This document shows, in pieces, positions 8,252-16,330 of a stretch of 64,000 nucleotides of DNA. Under the pieces are notes generated by a model, which was not told the DNA's origin, did no database searches, and worked only from the letters and a program-made list of their open reading frames with translations. The stretch is from an uncultured Spirochaetales bacterium. Lineage in GTDB: Bacteria > Spirochaetota > Spirochaetia > Sphaerochaetales > Sphaerochaetaceae. The DNA lies in assembly GCA_949285905.1 (NCBI GenBank), contig CASDZV010000046.1, positions 1-64,000 on the forward strand. Direction: 5' to 3'. The stretch's first letter is position 1; each line of letters starts with the position of its first letter. The position numbers and the translations under genes are program-made.

Positions 8252-8347
8252 GCAAGACATATATGGAACAAGTTGCAGCTACCTCGAATCCAGTTTAGTC
8301 GCGGAGTGACATTCTTCACTTGATTGCATTATTTTCTGCTGAAAATG

Positions 8348-8476
8348 ATTCACACTGCGTTCACAGACGAGAATTACTACGAGTACTACGCAGTTCCTGA
8401 ACATGGGCTGATTCAGCAAAAACAACTTGATATATCTCAAAATCCTGAGCCATTCAGGATACGAATCAACCTATGA
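8348..8476 (+). pseudogene. Decayed 3' fragment of a second radC
   Basis: The frame from 8348 reads IHTAFTDENYYEYY then PEHGLI, matching the C-terminus of the intact RadC upstream (DHIVFTDEKYYSF, LEHGMM). The related DNA (cacactgcgttcacagacgag against cacattgtattcacagatgag) covers about 60 bp. The frame then runs to a stop at 8474-8476 through sequence that forms a terminator. No upstream radC sequence was found between 8252 and 8347. That stretch has no gene I can support. Confidence 0.55.
8442..8460 (-). terminator. Probable terminator of the his operon
   Basis: Read leftward, ATCCTGA, a five-base loop and TCAGGAT form a perfect 7-bp stem followed by TTTGAG. It lies just past the stop of the last gene of the his operon. 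The T-tract is short, so termination may be partial. Confidence 0.5.
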
Positions 8477-9062
8477 TTGTCACTCCGAGGGCTCTCACTA
8501 CAGCCATCGACTGAGCAATATCAAGCTCTGCACCTTTAAGCTCTCTCATGTTTTCTGAAATAGTGATCCCATCAAGTGAAGAGTTATTGAAACTGATACC
8601 AGCTAAATGAGTATTACGGAATATTACATTAGCAAGGTCTGTATTCAGAATTTCCAGTTTCCTGTGACTGATTTCTGCAAAAGATGAATCCGGCATATCT
8701 GAATCAATGATTCTTGAATTATTAAATTGGGCGTGGTCGAATGTGATGTAACGGGCAGAAGCATTTACTATTTCAATCCGGCGCAACCTTGAAGAAGAGA
8801 AAGACACACCAGTCATTCTGCATGAACGGAACGTCACACGAAGGAGAGATGAATCTGAGAAATCCGCATTTGTGAAATCACATGAATCAAAAACAACATC
8901 AGTCAGTGTCGCTTTGCTGAATGCCGAGGCTGCAAACGAGACTGATGAAAATGAGGATGTGCGGATAATCAGATCGGAAAAATCCTCTCCATCATATGCT
9001 GTCCCATTTTCTTCAATGCATTCTGCATCTGAATCTGTCGAGATTGCGTCCCGGAGTGTCAT
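8466..9062 (-). CDS. Pentapeptide-repeat protein
   Basis: A 198-residue protein with about 20 tandem A(D/N)LXX-like pentapeptides between residues about 28 and 165 (for example SCDFTNADFSDSSLLRVTF), predicted to fold as a right-handed quadrilateral beta-helix. There is no signal peptide. Its ATG overlaps the hisIE stop codon (TGATG at 9064-9060), so it is translationally coupled to the his operon. Known pentapeptide proteins include gyrase-protecting DNA mimics (MfpA/Qnr), but most are uncharacterised. No link to histidine biosynthesis is known to me. Confidence 0.88.
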   Translation of the reverse strand: MTLRDAISTDSDAECIEENGTAYDGEDFSDLIIRTSSFSSVSFAASAFSKATLTDVVFDSCDFTNADFSDSSLLRVTFRSCRMTGVSFSSSRLRRIEIVNASARYITFDHAQFNNSRIIDSDMPDSSFAEISHRKLEILNTDLANVIFRNTHLAGISFNNSSLDGITISENMRELKGAELDIAQSMAVVRALGVTIIG

Positions 9063-9670
9063 CAGCGGGAGTGCCTTTCTTTAAGGACATCTATGACTTC
9101 AGAAAGCGTCGCATCCTTCTGGGCAAGAAGAACAAGGAAGTGATACATCAAATCAGCGCATTCTCCAAGAAACTGGTCCTTGTCATCATCTTTAGAGGCA
9201 ATAACAAGCTCCACAGCTTCCTCTCCAACCTTCTGTGCAATCCGGTTAAGACCACGTGAAAAAAGATGATTGGTATATGAGCCCTCAACAGGATTGGCTC
9301 TTCTGTCCCGGATGACAGATTCCAGATAGAAAAGGAACTCAGGAGAAGAGACCTCAGTCGGCTGATTTTCTTCTCCGAAGCAGGTATCAGCACCTGTATG
9401 GCAAACTGGACCGGAAGGGATCGCTTTCACAAGAAGAGTATCCCCATCACAATCAGCAAGAATCTCTCTCACCTGCAGGAAATTGCCGCTCGTCTCTCCC
9501 TTTGTCCATATGCGTCCGCGAGAGCGCGAGAAGAAGGTAACAAGACCACGGTCAAGTGTGAGCTTATAAGCCTCCTCATTCATATATCCAAGCATCAGCA
9601 CCTTTCTTGTGACTGCATCCTGAACGACTGCAGGAACAAGGCCGCCGCCTTTCTCAAAATCTATAGTCAT
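9062..9670 (-). CDS. hisIE: Bifunctional phosphoribosyl-AMP cyclohydrolase / phosphoribosyl-ATP pyrophosphatase
   Basis: The cytosolic enzyme for steps two and three of histidine synthesis. The N-terminal HisI domain (residues about 1-105) has DCDGDTLLVKAIPSGPVCHT and TCF with the zinc and magnesium ligands. The C-terminal HisE domain (about 110-202) has KVGEEAVELVIAS and a downstream ECADLMYH acidic motif. A fused HisIE of 202 residues is standard. GGAGGGGTT precedes ATG 9670. It is the last biosynthetic gene of the operon, 11 bp after hisF. Confidence 0.96.
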   Translation of the reverse strand: MTIDFEKGGGLVPAVVQDAVTRKVLMLGYMNEEAYKLTLDRGLVTFFSRSRGRIWTKGETSGNFLQVREILADCDGDTLLVKAIPSGPVCHTGADTCFGEENQPTEVSSPEFLFYLESVIRDRRANPVEGSYTNHLFSRGLNRIAQKVGEEAVELVIASKDDDKDQFLGECADLMYHFLVLLAQKDATLSEVIDVLKERHSR

Positions 9671-9681
9671 AACCCCTCCAC

Positions 9682-10443
9682 TTACCTGACCGGTATGCCG
9701 GACTGCCTGAGATAATCCTTCAGCTGGTGTATATCTATCTCATGAAAATGGAAAACAGAAGCCGCAAGTGCAGCATCAGCCATGCCATCTTCGAAAACAG
9801 TCCTGAAGTCATCCATTTTTCCCGCTCCGCCAGAGGCTATAACAGGAATATCAATATTACTGCTGATTATCCGGGTTAAGTCAACAGCAAAACCATCCTT
9901 CGTCCCATCCTTATCCATTGATGTCAGAAGAATTTCCCCAGCGCCTCTTAAAGAAGCTTCTCTCGCCCAGGAAAGCGCATCAAGACCTGTTGACGTACGC
10001 CCGCCATCAATAACTGCTTCATAACCAGAAGCCATAGAGCTCTTTGAACGCGCATCAAGAGCCAGCACTATACACTGGCTGCCGAATCTGGAGGAGAGCC
10101 TGTCAATCAAAGAAGGATCACGAACCGCAGCTGAATTGATTGAGATTTTGTCAGCGCCTGCCTCCAGAAGTCTTGCAACATCATCCTCTCCTCTTATCCC
10201 CCCGCCAACTGTAAACGGTATTGAAATGCGCTTCGCAATATTCTCCACAAGCTTTGTCATCGTGCCACGGTTCTCAACTGTTGCCGTGATATCCAGGAAC
10301 ACAAGCTCATCAGCTCCCTCTTCTGAGTAAAACTCCGCCAGATCAAGCGCAGATCCAGCGTCCCTGAGCTGCACGAAATTCACCCCTTTCACAGTGCGTC
10401 CGTCTTTCACATCAAGGCATGGGATTATTCTTTTCGCCAGCAT
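9682..10443 (-). CDS. hisF: Imidazole glycerol phosphate synthase cyclase subunit
   Basis: A 253-residue (beta/alpha)8 barrel. The catalytic aspartates lie in [15 protein letters not shown] (Asp11) and ALDARSK (near 130), and phosphate-binding Gly motifs (VGGGIRG, ASGGAG) are present. With HisH it converts PRFAR plus glutamine-derived ammonia into IGP and AICAR. GGAGG precedes ATG 10443, and the gene overlaps the hisA 3' end by 19 bp. Confidence 0.97.
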   Translation of the reverse strand: MLAKRIIPCLDVKDGRTVKGVNFVQLRDAGSALDLAEFYSEEGADELVFLDITATVENRGTMTKLVENIAKRISIPFTVGGGIRGEDDVARLLEAGADKISINSAAVRDPSLIDRLSSRFGSQCIVLALDARSKSSMASGYEAVIDGGRTSTGLDALSWAREASLRGAGEILLTSMDKDGTKDGFAVDLTRIISSNIDIPVIASGGAGKMDDFRTVFEDGMADAALAASVFHFHEIDIHQLKDYLRQSGIPVR

Positions 10444-11150
10444 GAAGCCTCCTTCATCTCTGCAATTGTAATACGACCTTCGTAATATGCTTTCCCGACA
10501 ATAACCCCGTCAGCGCCCATATCATAAAGTGCTTTAAGGTCATCCATTGAAGAAACTCCGCCAGAAGCTATCAGGTTAAGATCAGCAACAGAAGCAAGAA
10601 GCTTCTCATAGAGCGCGAATGATGGCCCGGAAAGCATTCCATCATGTGCAATATCAGTGACAACAACGTCTCTTATTCCTTCTTCGGCAAATCTGGAGAC
10701 AAATGGAATTATGCTGATGTCCGTCGTTTCCATCCAGCCAGAAACAGCAACGGATTCTCCTCTGACATCGGATGAGAGTATTATGCGTCCTGGCCACTCT
10801 CTGCCCCAGCTGATGACTTCTTCCGGATCCTTTGCGGCTTTTGATCCGATATTCACTTTGTCAGCCCCCGCATTGAACGCCTCAAGAAGCGCACTTTTTG
10901 TCCTGACACCTCCTCCGAAATCTACAATGAGCCCCGTTCTGGACGCTATCGTTTCAAGAACCCGGAGATTATCCCCTCGTCCTGCAGCTGCATCAAGATC
11001 TACAAGATGAAGATATTCAAGCCCACCATCCTCAAAAGCCCTGGCAGTATCCAGCGCATCAAGACCATATGATGTTTTCCTGCTGTAATCGCCTTCGGAA
11101 AGCCGTACCGGAGAACCATCTATAAGATCAATTGCAGGTATTACTCTCAT
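10425..11150 (-). CDS. hisA: ProFAR isomerase (phosphoribosylformimino-AICAR-phosphate isomerase)
   Basis: The HisA barrel starts [21 protein letters not shown] at ATG 11150, overlapping the hisH stop by four bases (ATGA). The catalytic aspartates sit in AIDLIDG and [10 protein letters not shown], and [10 protein letters not shown] binds phosphate. It converts ProFAR to PRFAR. The usual length (241 residues) supports this start; the longer open frame only extends into hisH. Confidence 0.96.
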   Translation of the reverse strand: MRVIPAIDLIDGSPVRLSEGDYSRKTSYGLDALDTARAFEDGGLEYLHLVDLDAAAGRGDNLRVLETIASRTGLIVDFGGGVRTKSALLEAFNAGADKVNIGSKAAKDPEEVISWGREWPGRIILSSDVRGESVAVSGWMETTDISIIPFVSRFAEEGIRDVVVTDIAHDGMLSGPSFALYEKLLASVADLNLIASGGVSSMDDLKALYDMGADGVIVGKAYYEGRITIAEMKEASCWRKE

Positions 11151-11737
11151 GTTTCCTCCAGAAACGACCGGAGCATCTGATCCCCCGCTTTTCCACTCTT
11201 CTCGGGATGAAACTGCAGACAATGGAAATTGTCCTTCCTAAGAGAAGCTGAGAAACGGATACCGCCATACTCCGTCACTGCTGAAGTGAACTCGGAAAGC
11301 GGCGCATAATACGAATGGACGAAGTAAACATACTCGCCTTCTGCAGTATGTCTGTAAACAGAATCATCAAGACATTCAATGGTATTCCATCCAACATGCG
11401 GGACCTTAAAACCCATTCCTTTAGGAAACAGCTTGACTCGCACCGGAAAGATTCCCAGACAATCTGTATCTCCTTCCTCGGATGATGAGCACATCAGCTG
11501 CATCCCCAGACAGATACCAAGGAACGGCTGCTTGAGAGAGCGGATGACATCGTCCAGCCCTTTTTCATGCAGATACTCCATTGCGTAAGAAGCTTCTCCG
11601 ACACCGGGAAAGATGACTTTATCTGCACTTTTCAGCACATTCTTATCATCTGTCAGAACCGCATCATACCCAAGACGATCAATGGCGTTCATGACAGAAA
11701 GGACATTGCCGGCATTATAGCGTATGACTGCAATCAT
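11147..11737 (-). CDS. hisH: Imidazole glycerol phosphate synthase glutaminase subunit
   Basis: A class I glutamine amidotransferase of 196 residues. The nucleophile is in GICLGMQLM (Cys near 77), and the His/Glu of the triad are in QFHPEKSG near the C-terminus. It supplies ammonia to HisF. AAGGGGATGCT precedes ATG 11737. It is linked by four-base overlaps to hisB upstream and hisA downstream. Confidence 0.96.
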   Translation of the reverse strand: MIAVIRYNAGNVLSVMNAIDRLGYDAVLTDDKNVLKSADKVIFPGVGEASYAMEYLHEKGLDDVIRSLKQPFLGICLGMQLMCSSSEEGDTDCLGIFPVRVKLFPKGMGFKVPHVGWNTIECLDDSVYRHTAEGEYVYFVHSYYAPLSEFTSAVTEYGGIRFSASLRKDNFHCLQFHPEKSGKAGDQMLRSFLEET

Positions 11738-12870
11738 AGCATCCCCTTTGTGCTGGCCACACGTGCATCCCCAGGGATACGGCGCACTGCCTTTCTCATA
11801 GCCCTGGCAAATGCCTTGAACAGAGCCTCAGCTGTATGATGGCTGTTACCACCTCTTGTTGCACTTAAGTACAGGTTACAACCGGACGCAGATGCAAAAG
11901 AACGGAAAAAATGCTTCATGAGCTCTGATGGGAATTCACCGATATACGGCACTGTGAATTCAACATCCCAGACAAGCTCTGGCCGAGACGAGAAATCAAT
12001 AGCAGCTGTTGCCACCGTATCATCCATCGTCACGATCTCGTAGCCATAGCGTTCGATGCCACGCTTGTCGCCGAGAGCCTTCCTCACAGCTTCCCCAAGA
12101 ACAAGCGCCGTGTCCTCTGCTGTATGATGCTCATCGATATAAAGGTCCCCATCTGCTTTGCCTTCAATATCAAAACGTGAATGCCTGACAACCTGAGAGA
12201 GCATATGATCGAAAAAACCGATTCCAGTTGAGACAGTTCCTTCTCCTGTGCCATCAAGATCAATGCTCATCGATATCTTAGTCTCCTTTGTGCTCCTCTC
12301 AACTGAAGCAGTTCTATGAGAGAGCGATTCATCTTCAACAAGATATGATGCTATATCAAGCCATGAAAAAGTCTTAAGCGCTATTGTATCCATAAGATCT
12401 TCAGGGATATCAAGTTCCTCATCAGTAATAAGAAATCCGCGGCAGCCCATGCTTCGGGCAAGGAGCATATCTGTAATACGGTCTCCGATCATAAACGAAG
12501 AGGCCATGTCATAACGCTCGCTGCGATAGCGGTCAATCATGGCAGTCCCAGGCTTGCGTGTCGGAAGATTCTCCTCTGGAAGCGATAGATCGATATTAAT
12601 GTCATCGAAAACGATTCCTTCGCCTCTGAGTGTTGTGAAAATACGTTCAGCAGGTCCTGAAAAGCCTTCATATGTGAATGCCCTTGTACCTACTCCATCC
12701 TGATTAGATACCATGACAAGAAGATAATCAGAACGCTTTGTTATCTCACGAAGGGCCTCAAAGACATGAGGGATATACTCGATGCTCTCATATGTATCGA
12801 CCTGCCGCTCTCGCACAATAACACCATCGCGATCGATGAAAAGAATCTTTTTCCTATCCCCTCCAGCCAT
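11734..12870 (-). CDS. hisB: Bifunctional histidinol-phosphatase / imidazoleglycerol-phosphate dehydratase
   Basis: A 378-residue fusion. The N-terminal HAD phosphatase (about 1-170) starts ILFIDRDGVIV and has SNQDGVGT and IGDRITDMLLA. The C-terminal IGP dehydratase (about 185-378) has GIGFFDHML, DEHHTAEDTALVLGEA and a later NSHHTAEALFKAFARA metal site. The zinc-loop Cys/His residues known in the E. coli HAD domain are absent here (LPEENLPTRKP in that region). AAGGAGG precedes the ATG. The fused form is typical of gamma-proteobacteria and Bacteroidota. Confidence 0.95.
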   Translation of the reverse strand: MAGGDRKKILFIDRDGVIVRERQVDTYESIEYIPHVFEALREITKRSDYLLVMVSNQDGVGTRAFTYEGFSGPAERIFTTLRGEGIVFDDINIDLSLPEENLPTRKPGTAMIDRYRSERYDMASSFMIGDRITDMLLARSMGCRGFLITDEELDIPEDLMDTIALKTFSWLDIASYLVEDESLSHRTASVERSTKETKISMSIDLDGTGEGTVSTGIGFFDHMLSQVVRHSRFDIEGKADGDLYIDEHHTAEDTALVLGEAVRKALGDKRGIERYGYEIVTMDDTVATAAIDFSSRPELVWDVEFTVPYIGEFPSELMKHFFRSFASASGCNLYLSATRGGNSHHTAEALFKAFARAMRKAVRRIPGDARVASTKGML

Positions 12871-13894
12871 TCATTGCCTCCTTAAGGGCCTCCATTTCTT
12901 TTTCAGACCCGATAGTAACCCTTATTGTATTCTCAAGCATCGGATCTGAAGACCTGTTGCGGACAACAATACCACGAGAAATAAGATAATCATACAATCT
13001 TGCTGCACTATCCACACGGAACAGTACGAAATTCGCCTCCGAAGGGAATACAGTCCTGACATACGGCAGCGTGCGGAGAAAGGATGAGAAGGCTTCCCTT
13101 CTCTCTATTGTCTCTTGCACTCTCTTTCGGACACTGCAATCATGAAGAGCTTCCAGCCCTGCCGCTTCAGCAGGCCTAGAAACATTGTATGGCGGTTTCA
13201 CTTTCATGAAAACCTGCTGGATTTCAGGACTTGATACCAGAACACCCAGACGCGCGCCGGCTTTACCATATGCTTTTGAGAATGTTCGCAGCACAACAAT
13301 TCTCGGATTATTCTCTATAGCGGAAACAGCGCTCTCATAATGCTCTGCGAAGTCACAGTATGCCTCATCAACAGCCGTAATGCCGCTATTCACTTCTGCA
13401 ATACGCCTGATTGTACTCAGCGGATATACACGTCCGGTAGGGTTATTAGGCGAGCATATAAAGACAATCTTTGGACGCTTTTCCATTATTGCACTTACAA
13501 TTGCATCCTCGTCCAGGTTCAAATCAGATGTAAGAGGAATGTCAATGACACCCACATTGGACGTGCGGGCAAAAACAGAATAAGTACCATATGTCGGCCG
13601 TTCTATCATTACGCAGTCTTTTCCGGGGGCGCAGAACATGCGTATGAGAAGATCTATGACCTCATCTGAGCCATTTCCTATAGCACTCATGCTGTATGGT
13701 ATCCCCATTACACGCTCCATCTCCTTTCTAAGCTCTCTTGCCAGCGGATCGGGGTATCTGTTTATGCCGTCATTGCCACCAATCCAGCTTTCATTAGCAT
13801 CAAGAAGGATATCCGCCTTGCCTGAAAACTCGCTCCGTGCAGAGCTATATGGCACCAGAGAACGTATCCACGGATTAAGTAATTCATCAATCAT
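12854..13894 (-). CDS. hisC: Histidinol-phosphate aminotransferase
   Basis: A 346-residue fold-type I PLP aminotransferase. The cofactor lysine lies in RTFSKAYGKAGARLGVL, preceded by NNPTGRV and TAVDEAYCDFA. It converts imidazole-acetol phosphate to histidinol phosphate. It overlaps hisD by 8 bp and hisB by 17 bp, consistent with tight operon coupling. Confidence 0.95.
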   Translation of the reverse strand: MIDELLNPWIRSLVPYSSARSEFSGKADILLDANESWIGGNDGINRYPDPLARELRKEMERVMGIPYSMSAIGNGSDEVIDLLIRMFCAPGKDCVMIERPTYGTYSVFARTSNVGVIDIPLTSDLNLDEDAIVSAIMEKRPKIVFICSPNNPTGRVYPLSTIRRIAEVNSGITAVDEAYCDFAEHYESAVSAIENNPRIVVLRTFSKAYGKAGARLGVLVSSPEIQQVFMKVKPPYNVSRPAEAAGLEALHDCSVRKRVQETIERREAFSSFLRTLPYVRTVFPSEANFVLFRVDSAARLYDYLISRGIVVRNRSSDPMLENTIRVTIGSEKEMEALKEAMNGWRG

Positions 13895-15170
13895 CTGAAA
13901 GCCTCACTTTCACAGCATAGCTATGTGCTTCCAGCCCCTCTGCCTCTGCAAGCGTCTGGATAACAGGCCCGAGATTTCCTAGACCTTCCCGAGTTATCTG
14001 CTGCACCGTGATTTTCTTTATGAACGAATCAACAGAGACACCGGAAGAAGAGCGGGCCCAGCCTGAAGTCGGGAGTGTATGATTAGTTCCGGAAGCGTAA
14101 TCACCAGCGGATTCAGGTGTCCATGACCCGAGAAAAACTGATCCGGCATTCTCAACTCCTCTGAGTATTGCGTCCGGGTTCTCCGTCGATATAATCAGAT
14201 GCTCCGGTGCATACTCATTGACAGCATCCACAAGTGCCTCATCTGAATAAAGAGGGAACGCATATGAATGGGAAAGCGACGGAAGCATATATTCATGCCG
14301 GCCTATTCTCTCCAGCTCTTTCCCGATAGCCTCATCAACATTTCTGTAAATACATTCAGCTTCTTCAGGATTGCCAGCTCTCACAAGAAGCATTGCCTGA
14401 CTGTCCTTGCCATGCTCTGCCTGCGAGAGAAGGTCAGCCGCAGCTGCTGTCGCTGAGGATGTTCTGTCTACTACAACCATCACTTCCGATGGACCGGCAA
14501 GCATATCTATCGCAACAACTGATGATATCTGACGTTTTGCCTCTGTCACATAACTGTTGCCAGGCCCGAAAATCTTGTCACATCGTTCAACACTCTCTGT
14601 CCCATAAGCGAGAGCTGCAATGGCCTGTGCACCACCGACTTTAAGCACTCTGCTCACTCCAGCTTCCTTTGCGGCGTAGAGAATCACAGGACTCACCTTA
14701 CCATTTCTGGCGGGAGTTGCAAGAGTGATACTGCGGCATCCCGCAACACGAGCTGGAACACTGAGCATCAGAACAGTAGAGAAAAGAGGAGCAGTCCCAC
14801 CGGGAATATAAAGGCCGACTCTTGAGATAGGGACAATCTTCCGCCAGCAGCGGACACCCTTTTCAGTCTCAACATCCTCTCCTTCAGGCATTTCAGATTC
14901 ATGAAATCTCCGGATGTTGACAGCTGCATGCCTGATTGCAGCTTTCAGATTTTCAGGCACCAGGCCACAAGCTTCCTCGATTTCATCATCTGTCGCGAAA
15001 AGGGAATCGAGATTGGAATTATCAAAGCGGAGAGCATAGTCACGGAGAGCAGAATCCCCCCGCGCCTTCACATCTTCAATAATCTTCCTCACACTCTCCT
15101 CTATTTCCACATTCCCGTCATTCGGACGGCGGAGAAGAGTCTTGTCGTAATCAGTGAATTTCAGATACAT
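13887..15170 (-). CDS. hisD: Histidinol dehydrogenase
   Basis: A zinc-dependent NAD enzyme of 427 residues that performs the last two oxidations to L-histidine. Visible family signatures are GLYIPGGTAPLFSTVLMLS, FGPGNSYVTEAKRQ, DMLAGPSEVMVV and PEHLIIST. ATG 15170 is preferred over the GTG at 15176 because the GGAG ribosome site is correctly spaced for it. The hisG stop overlaps this region. Confidence 0.96.
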   Translation of the reverse strand: MYLKFTDYDKTLLRRPNDGNVEIEESVRKIIEDVKARGDSALRDYALRFDNSNLDSLFATDDEIEEACGLVPENLKAAIRHAAVNIRRFHESEMPEGEDVETEKGVRCWRKIVPISRVGLYIPGGTAPLFSTVLMLSVPARVAGCRSITLATPARNGKVSPVILYAAKEAGVSRVLKVGGAQAIAALAYGTESVERCDKIFGPGNSYVTEAKRQISSVVAIDMLAGPSEVMVVVDRTSSATAAAADLLSQAEHGKDSQAMLLVRAGNPEEAECIYRNVDEAIGKELERIGRHEYMLPSLSHSYAFPLYSDEALVDAVNEYAPEHLIISTENPDAILRGVENAGSVFLGSWTPESAGDYASGTNHTLPTSGWARSSSGVSVDSFIKKITVQQITREGLGNLGPVIQTLAEAEGLEAHSYAVKVRLSDD

Positions 15171-15172
15171 AC

Positions 15173-16033
15173 TCACTCCGTCATCTTCTCAATATTCATA
15201 ACAAGGATACCTTCTGCTCCCAGTCTCCTAAGCTCTTCAAAAACAGCCCAGAAACGATTCTCATCAACTGCGGACTGCACAGAAACCCAGTTTTTATCCA
15301 TCAATGGCGTAACTGTCGGACTCTTCATTCCGCCGATGATAGCGGCCGCCTCCTCAAGCTTATCTGAAGGAAGATTGAATAAGATATATTTCTGATGCCG
15401 GGCAAGCATGACAGCATCGATGCGTTCAAGAAGGCGATTAAGAAGCACACGCTTCTCGTCTGACATGTCAGAACGGGCTATCATGACAGCTGACGAGCGA
15501 TAAATGCACTCAACCTCTTCCAATCCGTTCATCTTCAGTGTTGTTCCAGTGGAAACCAGATCAGCAATCGCATCCGCGATACCGACATCGACTGTAATCT
15601 CAACAGAACCAGATACAACGACTATCTGGGCATTCACCCCGTTTTTATTAAGCACATCCGAAAGAATTCTGGGATATGATGTGGCAATTCGTTTGCCTTC
15701 CAGCGATGAAAGATCTTTATAAACAAAACCATGGGGTACTGCAATCGAGAGCCTGCAGGAGGCAAACTTCAGGTCACGTACTACAGAGAGGCTGATACCG
15801 CTCTCATCATATTCATTCCTGCCGACAATACCGATATCTGCGACACCATCAGCAACGTACTGCGGTATGTCATCATCGCGTACAAAGAGGAAATCCAGGG
15901 GGAATCCCGATGCAGAGGCTTTCAGCACACGGCTGTCTGCATTTACATCAATCCCGCATGACCGGATGAGATCGAGACTCTTTTCAGAAAGTCGTCCGCT
16001 TTTCTGAATGGCGATACTGATTGTGCTTTCCAT
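15173..16033 (-). CDS. hisG: ATP phosphoribosyltransferase, long form
   Basis: The first enzyme of histidine synthesis (286 residues), starting MESTISIAIQKSGRLSEKS after CGAGGAGGAGT. Catalytic-domain motifs include DIGIVGRNEYDE and the PRPP loop DLVSTGTTLKMNGL. The C-terminal regulatory domain (about 210-286) is present, so this is the long, histidine-feedback-inhibited form that does not need HisZ. The frame open to 16084 runs into the attenuator and is not used. Confidence 0.95.
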   Translation of the reverse strand: MESTISIAIQKSGRLSEKSLDLIRSCGIDVNADSRVLKASASGFPLDFLFVRDDDIPQYVADGVADIGIVGRNEYDESGISLSVVRDLKFASCRLSIAVPHGFVYKDLSSLEGKRIATSYPRILSDVLNKNGVNAQIVVVSGSVEITVDVGIADAIADLVSTGTTLKMNGLEEVECIYRSSAVMIARSDMSDEKRVLLNRLLERIDAVMLARHQKYILFNLPSDKLEEAAAIIGGMKSPTVTPLMDKNWVSVQSAVDENRFWAVFEELRRLGAEGILVMNIEKMTE

Positions 16034-16045
16034 ACTCCTCCTCGG

Positions 16046-16077
16046 AAAGAAAAAGACCTCCCGCCAATGGGGAGGCC
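16046..16077 (-). terminator. his attenuator terminator hairpin
   Basis: On the transcribed strand GGCCTCCC (16077-16070), a 7-base loop and GGGAGGTC (16062-16055) form an 8-bp stem with one G-U pair, followed at once by TTTTTCTTT. It sits between the leader and hisG, only 12 bases before the hisG start codon. An intrinsic terminator inside a 5' leader implies attenuation. Confidence 0.75.
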
Positions 16078-16130
16078 GTATCATAAGGAACCCATCATGG
16101 CGCTGTCATGACTAAAGCAGGCTATGATGG
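16063..16130 (-). promoter_or_regulatory. Alternative leader structures of the his attenuator (segments 1:2 and 2:3)
   Basis: Segment 1 (CCATCAT, 16130-16124), which includes two leader His codons, is fully complementary to ATGATGG in segment 2 (16098-16092). Segment 2 (GCCATGATGGG, 16101-16091) can instead pair with segment 3 (CCCCATTGGC, 16072-16063) through GCCA/TGGC and ATGGG/CCCAT. Segment 3 is the 5' arm of the terminator. A ribosome stalled on the His codons would cover segment 1, free segment 2 and block the terminator. The logic is the classical one; the pairings were found by eye. Confidence 0.65.
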
Positions 16131-16153
16131 CTATGTCCGTTTCTTCTTTCCAT
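16112..16153 (-). CDS. hisL: Histidine leader peptide (hisL-like)
   Basis: A 13-codon frame reads MERRNGHSHHSLL followed by TAG: three His codons within four, placed just before mutually exclusive hairpins and hisG. The frame stays open upstream, so initiation could also be at 16168 (18 codons, MYRFH before this core) or 16210 (32 codons, five His in all). None of the three ATGs has a convincing Shine-Dalgarno sequence, which is the weakest part of the case. Confidence 0.6.
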   Translation of the reverse strand: MERRNGHSHHSLL

Positions 16154-16330
16154 GTGAAAACGGTACATGATGAGAAAAGCATAGTCAACAGAATGAATAC
16201 CGCGATTCATTTAAATTTCATTAAAACAGAGAGAAGCAATGCTCATGCAAATCTGTATCATCACAGGCATGGCAATAACGAGAACCTAATATCAGAATAC
16301 AGAATATACGGAACGCAGCCTGCTCAGCTT

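Noticed and set aside
8252-8347. Remnant of a mobile element between brnA and the radC tail
   Set aside because: No terminal repeats, transposase fragment or attachment-site duplication could be seen in this short gap.
15973-16084. Longer HisG starting at 16084
   Set aside because: The extra 17 residues are encoded by the attenuator hairpin and lack the HisG pattern; the strong ribosome site belongs to ATG 16033.
16034-16130. T-box riboswitch controlling his genes
   Set aside because: No AGGGTGGNACCGCG-type T-box sequence was found; the His-codon leader explains the terminator better.
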